A DNA stretch of 58,293 nucleotides, from positions 1-58,293 of the forward strand of contig CAYWPQ010000008.1 of the NCBI GenBank assembly GCA_964460315.1, written 5' to 3'. The position numbers were made by a program, and so were the translations under genes. Source of the stretch: Lacustribacter sp964460315. GTDB lineage: Bacteria; Pseudomonadota; Gammaproteobacteria; Burkholderiales; Burkholderiaceae_A. The notes under the pieces were generated by a model. The model ran no database searches, was not told the DNA's origin, and was given only the letters and a program-made list of their open reading frames with translations. Every line of letters starts with the position of its first letter. Positions within the stretch are counted from its first letter, which is position 1. Of this stretch, positions 47,125 to 55,957 are shown piece by piece.

Positions 47125-48207
47125 CTATTGCATGGAGGCGAGCACCGCATCGCCCATTTCTTTTGTGCCCACACGCTGCGCCCCAGGACGATCGATATCG
47201 CCGGTGGCAAAGCCGCAAGCCAAGGTGCGTCGAACCGCAGCATCAATCGCATCGGCGGCCTCGACAAGGTCAAAGGTGTAGCGAAGCATCATGGCGGCCG
47301 AGAGAATCGTGGCCAAAGGATTGGCCAGATTTCTGCCGGCAATATCGGGGGCCGATCCGTGGATGGGCTCATAAAGACCCTTATTCTTGGCGTCCAGCGA
47401 GGCCGAGGGCAGCATGCCAATCGAACCTGTGAGCATGGAGGCTTCGTCCGAGAGGATGTCGCCAAACATATTGCCCGTCACCATCACATCAAACTGCTTC
47501 GGATTTTTCAAAAGCTGCATGGCCGCGTTGTCCACATACATGTGGCTAAGCTCAATGTCGGGGTACTGCTTAGCGATCTCGATCATGACCTCTCGCCAGA
47601 GCTGGGTGGTCTCGAGGACATTGGCCTTATCCACCGAGCAGAGCTTTTTGCCGCGCTTGCGAGCCGCCTGAAATGCGACATGGGCAATGCGGACGATCTC
47701 GCTTTCGCGATAGACCATGGTGTCAAAGCCCTCGCGTTCACCGTTCTCGAGCACGCGAATGCCTCGGGGCTTACCAAAATAAATATCGCCCGTGAGCTCT
47801 CGAATGATCATGATGTCCATTCCGGACACCACTTCGGGCTTCAATGTTGAGGCGGCAGCGAGCTCGGGATAAATCATTGCCGGGCGAAGGTTGGCAAAGA
47901 GCTCAAGCTCTTTTCGAAGCCCGAGAATGGCCTGCTCGGGCCGAAGCTCTCGGGCCAGATGATCCAGGCTGAAGTCGCCCACCGCACCGAAGAGAATGGC
48001 CTCGCTGTCTTTGGCCAGCTGAAGTGTCGCCGCAGGCAAAGGATGGCCGCTTGCACGAAAACCGGCACCGCCCACGGGCGCCGCTTCGAGTGACATGCTG
48101 AAGTGGCCTTGCTCGGCGAGCCGATTCAGAACGCGAACCGCCTGCTCAGTAATTTCCGGGCCAATGCCGTCACCGGCAAGAAGGGCAATCTTGAGGTGTT
48201 TCGCCAT
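47125..48207 (-). CDS. leuB: 3-isopropylmalate dehydrogenase
   Basis: NAD-dependent oxidative decarboxylation in leucine synthesis. Motifs include the N-terminal LLAGDGIGPE, the substrate block LRPEQAILGLRKELELFANLRPA around residues 90-112 (quoted in part), ELTGDIYFG and the HGSAPDIAG block near the cofactor. From the ATG at 48207 it has 360 residues; a GTG one codon earlier is also possible. The ATG shares a base with the leuD stop (TGATG). Confidence 0.97.
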   Translation of the reverse strand: MAKHLKIALLAGDGIGPEITEQAVRVLNRLAEQGHFSMSLEAAPVGGAGFRASGHPLPAATLQLAKDSEAILFGAVGDFSLDHLARELRPEQAILGLRKELELFANLRPAMIYPELAAASTLKPEVVSGMDIMIIRELTGDIYFGKPRGIRVLENGEREGFDTMVYRESEIVRIAHVAFQAARKRGKKLCSVDKANVLETTQLWREVMIEIAKQYPDIELSHMYVDNAAMQLLKNPKQFDVMVTGNMFGDILSDEASMLTGSIGMLPSASLDAKNKGLYEPIHGSAPDIAGRNLANPLATILSAAMMLRYTFDLVEAADAIDAAVRRTLACGFATGDIDRPGAQRVGTKEMGDAVLASMQ

Positions 48208-48872
48208 CACTGCCCCATCGCCGCGTGCATGTCAGTGCCAAGCCAAGGCTTCTCGGCAAGGCGCTTGGTTTCATAGGCCTTAATTTTTTCGGCATGCTGC
48301 AAGGTTAGGCCAATGTCATCGAGGCCATTCATCAGGCAGTGTTTGCGGAAGGGCTCGACATCGAAAGGAATCACCAACGACCCATCCACCGTGGCGATGG
48401 TTTGAGCCTGAAGATCGATGGTTAACTGAAAACCCTCTTCGGCCTCGGCTCGCTTAAAGAGGTCATCCACCTGGGCCTCGGAGAGTCGAATGGGCAATAC
48501 GCCGTTTTTAAAGCAGTTGTTGAAAAAGATGTCAGCGAACGAAGGAGCGATCAGCACGCGAAAGCCGAAATCTTCGAGAGCCCAAGGGGCATGCTCACGG
48601 CTTGATCCACAGCCAAAGTTCTGGCGAGCCAGCAAGATGCTTGCGCCCTGATAACGCGCCTGATTCAGCACGAAATCCTTGCGCAATGGACGCTTGCTGC
48701 AGTCCATTCCTGGTTCACCTTCATCTTCGTAACGCCAACGATCAAAGAGATAAGGGCCAAAGCCGCTGCGCTTAATGGACTTCAGAAACTGTTTGGGGAT
48801 GATGGCGTCCGTGTCCACGTTCGCGCGGTCCATGGGGGCCACAAGGCCTTGATGTTGTTGAAGCGGTTTCAT
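48207..48872 (-). CDS. leuD: 3-isopropylmalate dehydratase small subunit
   Basis: Swivelling-domain subunit of the LeuCD isomerase. The start at 48872 (MKPLQQHQGLVAPMDRANVDTD) has an AAGGGA site; 221 residues. Conserved stretches are DTDAIIPKQFLK, NFGCGSSREHAPWAL and the SFADIFFNNCFKNG loop. It begins 10 bp after leuC and is coupled to leuB. The frame runs on upstream but that part only overlaps leuC. Confidence 0.97.
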   Translation of the reverse strand: MKPLQQHQGLVAPMDRANVDTDAIIPKQFLKSIKRSGFGPYLFDRWRYEDEGEPGMDCSKRPLRKDFVLNQARYQGASILLARQNFGCGSSREHAPWALEDFGFRVLIAPSFADIFFNNCFKNGVLPIRLSEAQVDDLFKRAEAEEGFQLTIDLQAQTIATVDGSLVIPFDVEPFRKHCLMNGLDDIGLTLQHAEKIKAYETKRLAEKPWLGTDMHAAMGQ

Positions 48873-48882
48873 AAAGATTCCC

Positions 48883-50286
48883 TTAGAAATGACGGACATC
48901 GACAAAATGTCCGGCAATCGCTGCTGCCGCAGCCATGGCCGGCGACACCAGATGGGTTCGCCCACCCGTGCCTTGCCGTCCTTCAAAATTTCGGTTGGAA
49001 GTGGATGCGCTACGCTCACCCGGCTCGAGGCGGTCCGCATTCATGGCCAGGCACATCGAGCAGCCGGGCTCACGCCATTCGAATCCAGCCTCTTTGAAAA
49101 TCTTGTCGAGCCCTTCTTGCTCGGCTTGAGCCTTCACCAAACCGGAGCCCGGAACCACCAGGGCCAGCTTGACATTGGGCGCCTTCGATCGCCCCTTGAT
49201 CACCGATGCCGCCGAACGCAGATCCTCGATTCGTGAATTGGTGCATGAACCAATGAAGACTTTGTCGACATGAATGGCCGTGAGTGGTGTGTTGGGCTTC
49301 AAATCCATGTAGGCCAGCGCGCGTTCCATGCCCTCGCGTCGGGTTGGGTCCGACTCACGCGCGGGATCTGGAACCTGACCGCCAACGGCCAGGACCATCT
49401 CGGGCGATGTTCCCCAGGTCACCTGAGGCTCAATCGATTCCGCAGCGATTTCCACCACCTTGTCGAAGGTTGCGTCAGCGTCTGAGTGCAAGGTTTTCCA
49501 ATAGGCTACCGCCTTGTCCCAGTCGGCGCCCTTGGGCGACAGGGGGCGGTTCTTGAAGTATTCAATGGTCTTGTCGTCCACGGCGATCATGCCCGCGCGT
49601 GCGCCAGCCTCAATCGCCATGTTGCAGACCGTCATTCGACCTTCCATGGACAAGCTTCGAATGGCACTGCCACCAAACTCAATGGCATGACCCGTGCCGC
49701 CGGCGGTGCCGATCTTGCCAATCACAGCAAGTACGACGTCCTTCCCCGTCACACCCGGTGCAAGGGTTCCCTCAATTTTGACCAAAAGACGTTTGGCTTT
49801 TTTCAAAATCAGGCACTGGGTGGCCAAGACATGCTCGACTTCCGAGGTGCCAATACCCATGGCTAGACAGGCAAACGCGCCATGGGTGCTGGTGTGGGAG
49901 TCACCACAGACCACGGTCATCCCGGGAAGCGTGGCACCCTGCTCGGGGCCAATCACGTGAACGATGCCCTGACGGCGATCTTTCAGGTTGAAGTAAGTCA
50001 AATTGAATTTCTTGGCATTGAGGTCAAGGGTCTCGACCTGCAGGCGAGAGGTGGGATCGCTGATTCCCACCGAACGATCGGTCGTGGGAACGTTGTGATC
50101 GACCACCGCAAGGTTGGCCGAATTACGCCACAGAGGGCGACCGGCCATCTCGAGGCCTTCAAAAGCCTGAGGGCTGGTGACCTCGTGAACCAGATGACGA
50201 TCGATGTAGATGAGCGCCGTGCCATCAGCTTCCTGATGCACCACATGCTCGTCCCAGAGTTTGTCGTAAAGCGTACGTCCAGCCAT
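48883..50286 (-). CDS. leuC: 3-isopropylmalate dehydratase large subunit
   Basis: Aconitase-family subunit that holds a [4Fe-4S] cluster through C348, C409 and C412 (FIGSCTNSR and GCSMC). The 467 residues are full length. The ATG has an AGAGGA site. The 90-bp upstream gap shows a CATAAT element at 50339-50334 that could be a -10 box, but no convincing -35 and no leucine-rich leader peptide, so I see no sign of attenuation. It is the first gene of the long leu-trp-pur run on the minus strand. Confidence 0.97.
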   Translation of the reverse strand: MAGRTLYDKLWDEHVVHQEADGTALIYIDRHLVHEVTSPQAFEGLEMAGRPLWRNSANLAVVDHNVPTTDRSVGISDPTSRLQVETLDLNAKKFNLTYFNLKDRRQGIVHVIGPEQGATLPGMTVVCGDSHTSTHGAFACLAMGIGTSEVEHVLATQCLILKKAKRLLVKIEGTLAPGVTGKDVVLAVIGKIGTAGGTGHAIEFGGSAIRSLSMEGRMTVCNMAIEAGARAGMIAVDDKTIEYFKNRPLSPKGADWDKAVAYWKTLHSDADATFDKVVEIAAESIEPQVTWGTSPEMVLAVGGQVPDPARESDPTRREGMERALAYMDLKPNTPLTAIHVDKVFIGSCTNSRIEDLRSAASVIKGRSKAPNVKLALVVPGSGLVKAQAEQEGLDKIFKEAGFEWREPGCSMCLAMNADRLEPGERSASTSNRNFEGRQGTGGRTHLVSPAMAAAAAIAGHFVDVRHF

Positions 50287-50376
50287 GACAGATTTCCTCT
50301 TTTCAGTTGGGTCTCGATGTTGCAGAACCCCTAATTATGCCCGCTTGAGAACCGAATGAGCCCCGGGGGGGCTTGA

Positions 50377-51540
50377 TTACAAGGGCGAGGTTTCCCTCTG
50401 TGCAAGCCGTATACCTGTCACCGCCACAAGCACGCCGACCATGGCGGCGGCCGCCCCCATCACGAAGCTGAATTCGGGTGAGACGGCCTCCCAGAGCCAG
50501 CCCGCTGCAATCCCGCCGAGAGAACCACCCAGACCATACGAAGCCATGGTGTAGAGCGCCTGCCCGCGGGCCTGAGCCTGCTGGGGGAACCACTGTCGAA
50601 TCAGGGACATCGAGGCGCTGTGATGCACACCGAAGGTGACCGCATGCATGAGCTGGGCCAGGATGATGACCCAGAGCGAGCCGCCCGAGAACGCAATCAT
50701 CAGAAAGCGAATGGCGGTGATCCCGTATGAGGCCACCCAACAGGCCCCCACTGAAAAACGATCGAACAGTCGATGCTGAAACTGGAACATCACGATCTCG
50801 GCCACCACACCAAGGGCCCAGAGAAGACCAATCTCGGTTCGACTAAACCCATTTTCAAAAAGCCAGAGCGAGAAAATGGTGTAAAGCGGTGCATGCGCCA
50901 AGAGCATCAGAAATGAGGCCGCAAGGAATCGCTGAACCTTGCCGTCTTTCAAGATGTCACGAATCAACGCCGGCTTTGGCGAGAGGTCGTGAACCTCACG
51001 GCTGGGCAGCTGCAGGGTGACCAGCAAGACCAGCACCAACATGGCCATCAGGGTCACGGGAAGCCATTCAATGCCAACGCGATCAAACCAGGGCCCCGCC
51101 AAGGTCACCGCGACGATAAACCCAAGGGAGCCCCAGACACGCATACGTCCATAGGTTTTCAGACTTCCCTGACTGGCCTGCATGGCCAACGATTCGGTGA
51201 TGGGCACCTGTCCGCTTAAGAAAAAACTCATCAGACAAAGCACCATGAAGAGCGGCCAAAACGACCACTCCACCCAGAGCAAAAGACTGGTCAGCAGTGC
51301 AAGGAGTGCCGACACCTGAACCAGTCTTGCCACACCACTGGAGCCGCGGACATGGTCGGCCATCCAGCCCCAGGCGGGTGGGCCCACCACGCGAGCCCAT
51401 TGCATCGGCGAGATCAGAATTCCAATTTCTGCAGGACTGAAGCCGCGACCGCTTAGCCACAATGAAAGGTAAGGCGCGAAAAGGCCAACATAAGCGAAGT
51501 AGGCCGCAAAGAATGAGGAGAGACGAGTGGTGGCCTTCAC
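50377..51540 (-). CDS. MFS transporter, HcaT/PPP-like
   Basis: Twelve-segment major facilitator of 387 residues. The N terminus FFAAYFAYVGLFAPYLSLWL and the GFSPAEIGIL loop, with matching GFSRTEIGLL in the second half, are typical of the phenylpropionate-permease-like (HcaT, MFS_1_like) group. Substrate unknown. The start is GTG. It lies between aroC and leuC on the same strand, with 78 bp and 90 bp around it, so it may form its own unit. Between leuC and this gene a GC-rich dyad AGCCCC-GGG-GGGGCT sits without a T tract. Confidence 0.85.
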   Translation of the reverse strand: MKATTRLSSFFAAYFAYVGLFAPYLSLWLSGRGFSPAEIGILISPMQWARVVGPPAWGWMADHVRGSSGVARLVQVSALLALLTSLLLWVEWSFWPLFMVLCLMSFFLSGQVPITESLAMQASQGSLKTYGRMRVWGSLGFIVAVTLAGPWFDRVGIEWLPVTLMAMLVLVLLVTLQLPSREVHDLSPKPALIRDILKDGKVQRFLAASFLMLLAHAPLYTIFSLWLFENGFSRTEIGLLWALGVVAEIVMFQFQHRLFDRFSVGACWVASYGITAIRFLMIAFSGGSLWVIILAQLMHAVTFGVHHSASMSLIRQWFPQQAQARGQALYTMASYGLGGSLGGIAAGWLWEAVSPEFSFVMGAAAAMVGVLVAVTGIRLAQRETSPL

Positions 51541-51589
51541 TTACCAAGCCATCAAGATGAATGATTCAAATTGAACGGTGATCGCGCCC

Positions 51590-51620
51590 AAAAAGGCTTC
51601 TCAAAGCAGGCGAAGCTTTT
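51590..51620 (-). terminator. Candidate terminator after aroC
   Basis: Read on the minus strand, AAAAGCTTC pairs with GAAGCCTTTT apart from one bulged C, and the hairpin is followed by T residues. It begins at the aroC stop codon. The loop is 11 nt and the stem is imperfect, so this is only a candidate. Confidence 0.45.
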
Positions 51621-52722
51621 AAGAGCCAAGTGCGCCCGGAATCACCGGGGTGGCCACCACAACATCGGCGTTCTGGGCGCGATGACGCAGGGCATGATCC
51701 ATGAGAACCAAGGCCAGCATGGCCTCTGCGATGGGCGTTGCGCGAATTCCCACGCAAGGGTCATGACGACCATGGGTCTCGACCATGGTTGGATCGCCTT
51801 GAAGATCAATGGAGCGGCGCGGCGTTCGAATGCTTGAGGTGGGCTTGATGGCGATCGACACTGTGATGGGCTGGCCTGTTGAAATCCCGCCAAGCACACC
51901 ACCTGCATGATTGGTCACAAAACCCTCTGGGGTGAGTTCGTCCCCGTGCTCGGAGCCGAGCTGGGTCACGCTTGCGAAACCCGCCCCAATTTCAACCGCC
52001 TTCACGGCATTGATGCCCATCATGGCGAAGGCAATGTCGGCATCAAGCCGATCGAAAACGGGCTCGCCCCAGCCAACCGGAACATTGGTGGCAATGACAT
52101 TAATTCGTGCACCGCAGGAATCCCCTGCTTTGCGCAAGGAGTCCATGTAGGCCTCGAGGGCACCGATCTGAGATTCGTTGGCGGCAAAAAATGGATTGTT
52201 ATGAATGTGCTGCTCGTTTTCAAAGCGGATCACATGTTCGCCAAGCTGGGCCATAAAGCCCATGATCTGGATGTTGAACTTTTCACGCAGCCACTTCTTG
52301 GCAATGGCCGCAGCCGCCACCCGAACCGCGGTTTCACGTGCGGATGATCGACCCCCGCCGCGATAATCGCGAATGCCGTACTTATGCCAATAGGTGTAAT
52401 CCGCGTGGCCCGGGCGAAAGGTGTCCTTGATGTTGCCGTAGTCCTTACTTCGCTGGTCTTGGTTGCGAATTAACAAAGCGATTGGCGCGCCGGTGGTTCG
52501 CCCTTCAAAGACACCTGAAAGAATTTCTACCGTGTCAGGCTCTTGGCGCTGGGTGACATGACGGGAGGTTCCCGGACGACGTCGATCGAGCTCAGGCTGA
52601 ATATCCGATTCGGCAAGCGCGAGCCCCGGCGGGCAGCCGTCGACCACGCAGCCAATGGCCGGACCGTGGGATTCCCCAAACGAGGTGACAGTAAAAAGAT
52701 GGCCAAACGAATTTCCTGACAT
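51619..52722 (-). CDS. aroC: Chorismate synthase
   Basis: FMN-dependent last step of the shikimate pathway, feeding tryptophan (trp genes here) and the other aromatics. The 367-residue protein has the family signatures GESHGPAIGCVVDG, GRSSARETAVRVAAAAIAK at about 130-148, and the RHDPCVGIRA block with its conserved Arg-His-Asp. The ATG starts 18 bp after gltX, so gltX-aroC may be co-transcribed. Confidence 0.97.
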   Translation of the reverse strand: MSGNSFGHLFTVTSFGESHGPAIGCVVDGCPPGLALAESDIQPELDRRRPGTSRHVTQRQEPDTVEILSGVFEGRTTGAPIALLIRNQDQRSKDYGNIKDTFRPGHADYTYWHKYGIRDYRGGGRSSARETAVRVAAAAIAKKWLREKFNIQIMGFMAQLGEHVIRFENEQHIHNNPFFAANESQIGALEAYMDSLRKAGDSCGARINVIATNVPVGWGEPVFDRLDADIAFAMMGINAVKAVEIGAGFASVTQLGSEHGDELTPEGFVTNHAGGVLGGISTGQPITVSIAIKPTSSIRTPRRSIDLQGDPTMVETHGRHDPCVGIRATPIAEAMLALVLMDHALRHRAQNADVVVATPVIPGALGS

Positions 52723-52740
52723 GACCCGAGTTTACCGGTT

Positions 52741-54150
52741 TCAAGGCCCGTAAGCGGAAAGCGTGGCTTCAATTCGGCGGCGAACACAGGCCTCGCCGAG
52801 CACGGCCATCACCTTGTCAATGGACGGTGTGTCCGTGCGCCCCATCAGAATCAGTCGAAGAGGCATGGCCAGCTGGGGCATCTTCAGCCCCGAGCAAGCA
52901 AGCGACGCCTTGAGCGCGGCCGACAGTTCTGCGGGCTGCCATGCTGCGGGAGCGGACTCAAGAAAATTCCTAAGCCCCGCGACCACCTCCGGCTGCATCT
53001 TTTCGGCAATGGCCTCGGAATTCACGGCCGGTTCGGCGTAAAACATCGCCACCTCTTCGGCAAGCTCATTGAGTGTGCTGGCTCGGTCTTTCAAAAGCTC
53101 GCAGACTTGAGCCAGAGGCGGCCCTGAGTCAAGGTTGAGGCCCTCGGCCCGGATGCGCTCGGCAATGCGGGCGGCAAGCGCTTCGCCCGTGAGCTGCCGC
53201 AGGTAATGGTTATTGAGCCACTTGAGCTTTTCGAAGTCGAACTGTGCAGCGGACTTGCTGCAATGCTCAAGCGTGAACCATTCCGTGAGCTGCTTGAGCG
53301 AAAAGATCTCATCGTCACCATGGCTCCAACCAAGCCGGGCCAGATAATTCAGCAAGGCTTCCGGAAGGTAACCGTCGTCGTCATATTGCATGACCGACAC
53401 GGCGCCATGACGCTTCGAGAGCTTTTCACCGTCCGGCCCATGAATCATGGGAAGGTGGGCGTAATGCGGCACTTCAGCACCCAGTGCCTTCATGATGTTG
53501 ATCTGTCGAGGGGTGTTGTTAATGTGGTCATCGCCACGAATGACATGGCTAATTTTCATATCCATGTCATCCACCACCACGCAGAAGTTGTAGGTGGGTG
53601 TGCCGTCTCCGCGGGCAATAATCAGATCGTCAAGTTCCTCGTTGGAAATGGCGATACGACCTTTTACGCCGTCATCCCAAGCTACCAAGCCAGCCTCTGG
53701 GTTTCGGAAACGCACAACAGGCTTGACACCATCGGGCGGTGTTCGGCCAGCCGCCCGGGCAACCTCGGGGCGCCAGCGCCCGTCGTAGCGGGGCTTTTTG
53801 CCCTGGGCACGTTGGGCTTCGCGCATCTGATCAAGTTCAGCGGGCGTGGCGTAACAAAAGTAGGCCGTGCCCGCCGCAAGCATCTGGGCAATCACTTCGC
53901 GATACCGATCCATGCGCTGCATCTGATAAAACGGGCCCTCGTCCGGGGTCAAACCAAGCCATTGCATACCATCAAGAATGGCTTGAACGGCCTCGGGGGT
54001 GGATCGCTCGAGATCCGTGTCTTCAATCCGAAGAATAAACTCGCCGCCGTGATGCCTGGCAAACGCCCAGCAGTAGAGAGCCGTGCGCGCGCCGCCGACA
54101 TGAAGATAGCCGGTGGGGCTTGGCGCAAAACGGGTACGAACAGATGCCAT
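52741..54150 (-). CDS. gltX: Glutamyl-tRNA synthetase
   Basis: Class I synthetase charging tRNA-Glu. The HIGH-type motif is HVGG (17-20) within FAPSPTGYLHVGGART, and KLSKR is at 243-247. The 469 residues match the E. coli enzyme (471). The cysteines of the E. coli zinc site (around residues 98-125) are largely missing: only C99 lies there, so this is likely a zinc-free variant, which is common in the family. ATG start, 69 bp after the VOC gene. Confidence 0.96.
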   Translation of the reverse strand: MASVRTRFAPSPTGYLHVGGARTALYCWAFARHHGGEFILRIEDTDLERSTPEAVQAILDGMQWLGLTPDEGPFYQMQRMDRYREVIAQMLAAGTAYFCYATPAELDQMREAQRAQGKKPRYDGRWRPEVARAAGRTPPDGVKPVVRFRNPEAGLVAWDDGVKGRIAISNEELDDLIIARGDGTPTYNFCVVVDDMDMKISHVIRGDDHINNTPRQINIMKALGAEVPHYAHLPMIHGPDGEKLSKRHGAVSVMQYDDDGYLPEALLNYLARLGWSHGDDEIFSLKQLTEWFTLEHCSKSAAQFDFEKLKWLNNHYLRQLTGEALAARIAERIRAEGLNLDSGPPLAQVCELLKDRASTLNELAEEVAMFYAEPAVNSEAIAEKMQPEVVAGLRNFLESAPAAWQPAELSAALKASLACSGLKMPQLAMPLRLILMGRTDTPSIDKVMAVLGEACVRRRIEATLSAYGP

Positions 54151-54219
54151 AGGAATACCTTGGGGGAAATCAAGCAGAAGTGGTTGACGAGAGTTTATCG
54201 CCTCTGCGCGGATCCACGG

Positions 54220-54618
54220 TTATGTGGCGAGGTATTCGCTGATCTCGATCAGGTTTTGATCAGGATCACGCACATAGACTGAGCGAATCTTCCCCACCGC
54301 TCCCGTTCGCATGACGGGCCCCTCAATCACTGGCCAATCCTCCTCAGCCAGTCGTTCCTGCACCTGTTCCAGTGGCCGATCCGAGATGAAGCAGAGATCC
54401 GCTGAGCCCGGCGTGGGCTTTTGGGCCTTAGGCTCAAACTCCTTGCCCTGGATGTGCAGGTTGATTTTCTGACTACCGAACCGGAATGCCTTTCGTTCGA
54501 CTGGCGGCGTGCCGCCAACAAATGTCTCAAGGGTCATACCCAGAACGCGAGTGTAGAAATCGATGCACTCCGTTTCGTGGGCTGTGGTCAGCACCAGATG
54601 GTCAAGATGGTGGATCAT
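54220..54618 (-). CDS. VOC (glyoxalase/fosfomycin-resistance fold) protein
   Basis: Vicinal oxygen chelate protein of 132 residues starting MIHHLDHLVLTTAH. The start at 54618 has an ideal AAGGAG site with 6-nt spacing. Two beta-alpha-beta-beta-beta modules are visible, with likely metal ligands H7, H64 region (NLHIQGKE) and the C-terminal glutamate of LIEISEY. Relatives act as glyoxalase-type isomerases, dioxygenases or resistance proteins; I cannot choose among them. A 16-bp dyad (54650-54665) lies just upstream. Confidence 0.82.
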   Translation of the reverse strand: MIHHLDHLVLTTAHETECIDFYTRVLGMTLETFVGGTPPVERKAFRFGSQKINLHIQGKEFEPKAQKPTPGSADLCFISDRPLEQVQERLAEEDWPVIEGPVMRTGAVGKIRSVYVRDPDQNLIEISEYLAT

Positions 54619-54649
54619 GATCGGCTCCTTGGCTAGGTCGTGTCCTGTT

Positions 54650-54665
54650 GAAGTTACCAAACTTC
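54650..54665. promoter_or_regulatory. Operator-like dyad upstream of the VOC gene
   Basis: GAAGTT-ACCA-AACTTC is a perfect 6-4-6 inverted repeat 32 bp upstream of the VOC start. On the minus strand a TTGACT hexamer (54673-54668) sits just before it, so the dyad would fall in the promoter spacer. No matching -10 is clear, so the promoter part is weak. Confidence 0.35.
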
Positions 54666-54702
54666 CAAGTCAACGCGAAAATCTGGACGAAGAACAGCGC
54701 GG

Positions 54703-54731
54703 TTGACGAAACGGTGAATTTTTGGTGCAAT
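54703..54731 (+). promoter_or_regulatory. Promoter of the terC leader
   Basis: TTGACG (54703-54708) and TGCAAT (54726-54731) are separated by 17 bp. The predicted transcript starts at about 54738, exactly at the 5' edge of the riboswitch-like leader. Confidence 0.55.
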
Positions 54732-54737
54732 CGCGCT

Positions 54738-54880
54738 GCCTCTTAAAGGGAGTAGCTGACATCAGGCCTCATGGTTTGGTGTTGCGGTGCCGTCACGACG
54801 GCATGAACGGCCTGGCCGCCGTCATGTCCGGTGCCGCGAATCGGGTGTCCCCACATCCGGGCAGCAAGACTGGCGAGGAA
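54738..54880 (+). promoter_or_regulatory. yybP-ykoY type (manganese) riboswitch leader of terC
   Basis: The leader has the family's 5' signature AAAGGGAGTAGC (54745-54756, family form GGGGAGUAGC), the GCCGTCATG motif common in proteobacterial members (54818-54826) and the 3' signature GCAAGAC (54864-54870). Between these are two clear hairpins: GCCGT-CACG-ACGGC (54789-54802) and CGGGTGT-CCCC-ACATCCG (54842-54859). The closing helix P1 would use CCTC (54739-54742) with GAGG (54875-54878). Members of this class sense Mn2+ and often sit before terC-like genes. The 5' strand GCCTCT (54738-54743) can instead pair with AGAGGC at the ribosome site (54921-54926), suggesting control of translation. 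Confidence 0.75.
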
Positions 54881-54934
54881 TCCCTATTGATCTTGTCCCC
54901 AGGCTTGCCGGTTTGGGCGGAGAGGCTCGTCACG

Positions 54935-55957
54935 ATGATTTCCATCGGCACCCCCATGTTGTGGTCGTTATTTGTTGTGTTCGTTTTGGTCGCGCTGGCG
55001 ATCGATTTCTTTGCCCTCAATCGCCAGGGCGCTCACTCGGTAAGCATTCGTGAAGCAACGATCTGGTCGCTGATCTGGGTCGCGGTCTCCTTTCTCTTTG
55101 TGGGCTGGCTCTGGTGGTACCTGGGCGGAACGGGCGATGACCCGGTCACCCGTGCGCTGGCCAAAGCCAAAGCGTTGGAATTCGTCACGGGCTATCTCGT
55201 TGAGAAAGCTCTGGCGGTGGACAACATCTTCGTATTCCTGATGCTGTTTACCTATTTCGCGGTGCCTGCTGAATTCCAGAAACGCGTGCTGATGATCGGA
55301 ATTCTTGGCGCCCTGATCCTTCGTGCCATCATGATTTTGATTGGCGCCTGGCTGATTTCTCAGTTCCACTGGGTGATGTATCTGTTTGGTGCTTTTTTGG
55401 TGTTCACTGGGGTCAAGATGTGGTGGGCGGCAGGCCAGGAGCCTGATCTTGACAACAACCCGGCCTTAAACTGGGTCAAGCGAAGAATGAAGATCTCGCC
55501 CAGTTATGACGGCGAGAAATTTTTCACCGTGGTCAATGGCGTCAAGATGGCCACACCTCTTTTTGTGGTTATCTTGCTGATCGGCATCGTCGACGTGGTG
55601 TTTGCCGTCGATTCGATCCCCGCCATTTTTGCGATCACCACAGATCCATTCATCGTGCTGACATCCAACGTCTTCGCTATTCTTGGATTGCGGGCCATGT
55701 ACTTTGTCTTGGCAGGTATGCATGAACGGTTCCACCTGCTGTCCTATGGCCTAGCCATCGTACTGGTCTTTATCGGCACCAAAATGTTGTTGATCGACAT
55801 TTACAAAATTCCCATCGTCTGGTCGCTTGGGTTCACCGTGTTAACGCTGGCCATCACGATGGCTCTTTCCCTTCGCATACCTGCGAAAGCGGGTCAATCC
55901 AGAACGGCCTTCCCGTTCGGCGCCAAAGAACCCAGGGAGGAACGCAAAGGGGAATGA
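54935..55957 (+). CDS. TerC family membrane protein (Alx-like)
   Basis: Inner-membrane protein of 340 residues with about nine membrane segments. The two family motifs with conserved acidic residues are present: EKALAVDNIFVF and GIVDVVFAVDSIPAI. Relatives (E. coli Alx, Bacillus YceF/YkoY) export manganese, in part to metallate exoenzymes, and Alx responds to alkaline pH. The ATG at 54935 has GAGAGG 9 nt upstream. The frame stays open upstream, but that segment is the riboswitch leader. Control by Mn2+ fits a manganese exporter. The gene is followed by a UUCG-loop hairpin and the zinc-ribbon gene. Confidence 0.92.
   Translation: MISIGTPMLWSLFVVFVLVALAIDFFALNRQGAHSVSIREATIWSLIWVAVSFLFVGWLWWYLGGTGDDPVTRALAKAKALEFVTGYLVEKALAVDNIFVFLMLFTYFAVPAEFQKRVLMIGILGALILRAIMILIGAWLISQFHWVMYLFGAFLVFTGVKMWWAAGQEPDLDNNPALNWVKRRMKISPSYDGEKFFTVVNGVKMATPLFVVILLIGIVDVVFAVDSIPAIFAITTDPFIVLTSNVFAILGLRAMYFVLAGMHERFHLLSYGLAIVLVFIGTKMLLIDIYKIPIVWSLGFTVLTLAITMALSLRIPAKAGQSRTAFPFGAKEPREERKGE

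Noticed and set aside
50287..50376. Leucine leader peptide/attenuator before leuC
   Set aside because: No short frame with a run of leucine codons and no terminator/antiterminator pair could be found in the 90-bp gap.
54722..54934. N-terminal extension of the terC frame by 71 residues
   Set aside because: The extension has no TerC similarity and coincides with a structured, riboswitch-like leader; the ATG at 54935 gives the usual N terminus.
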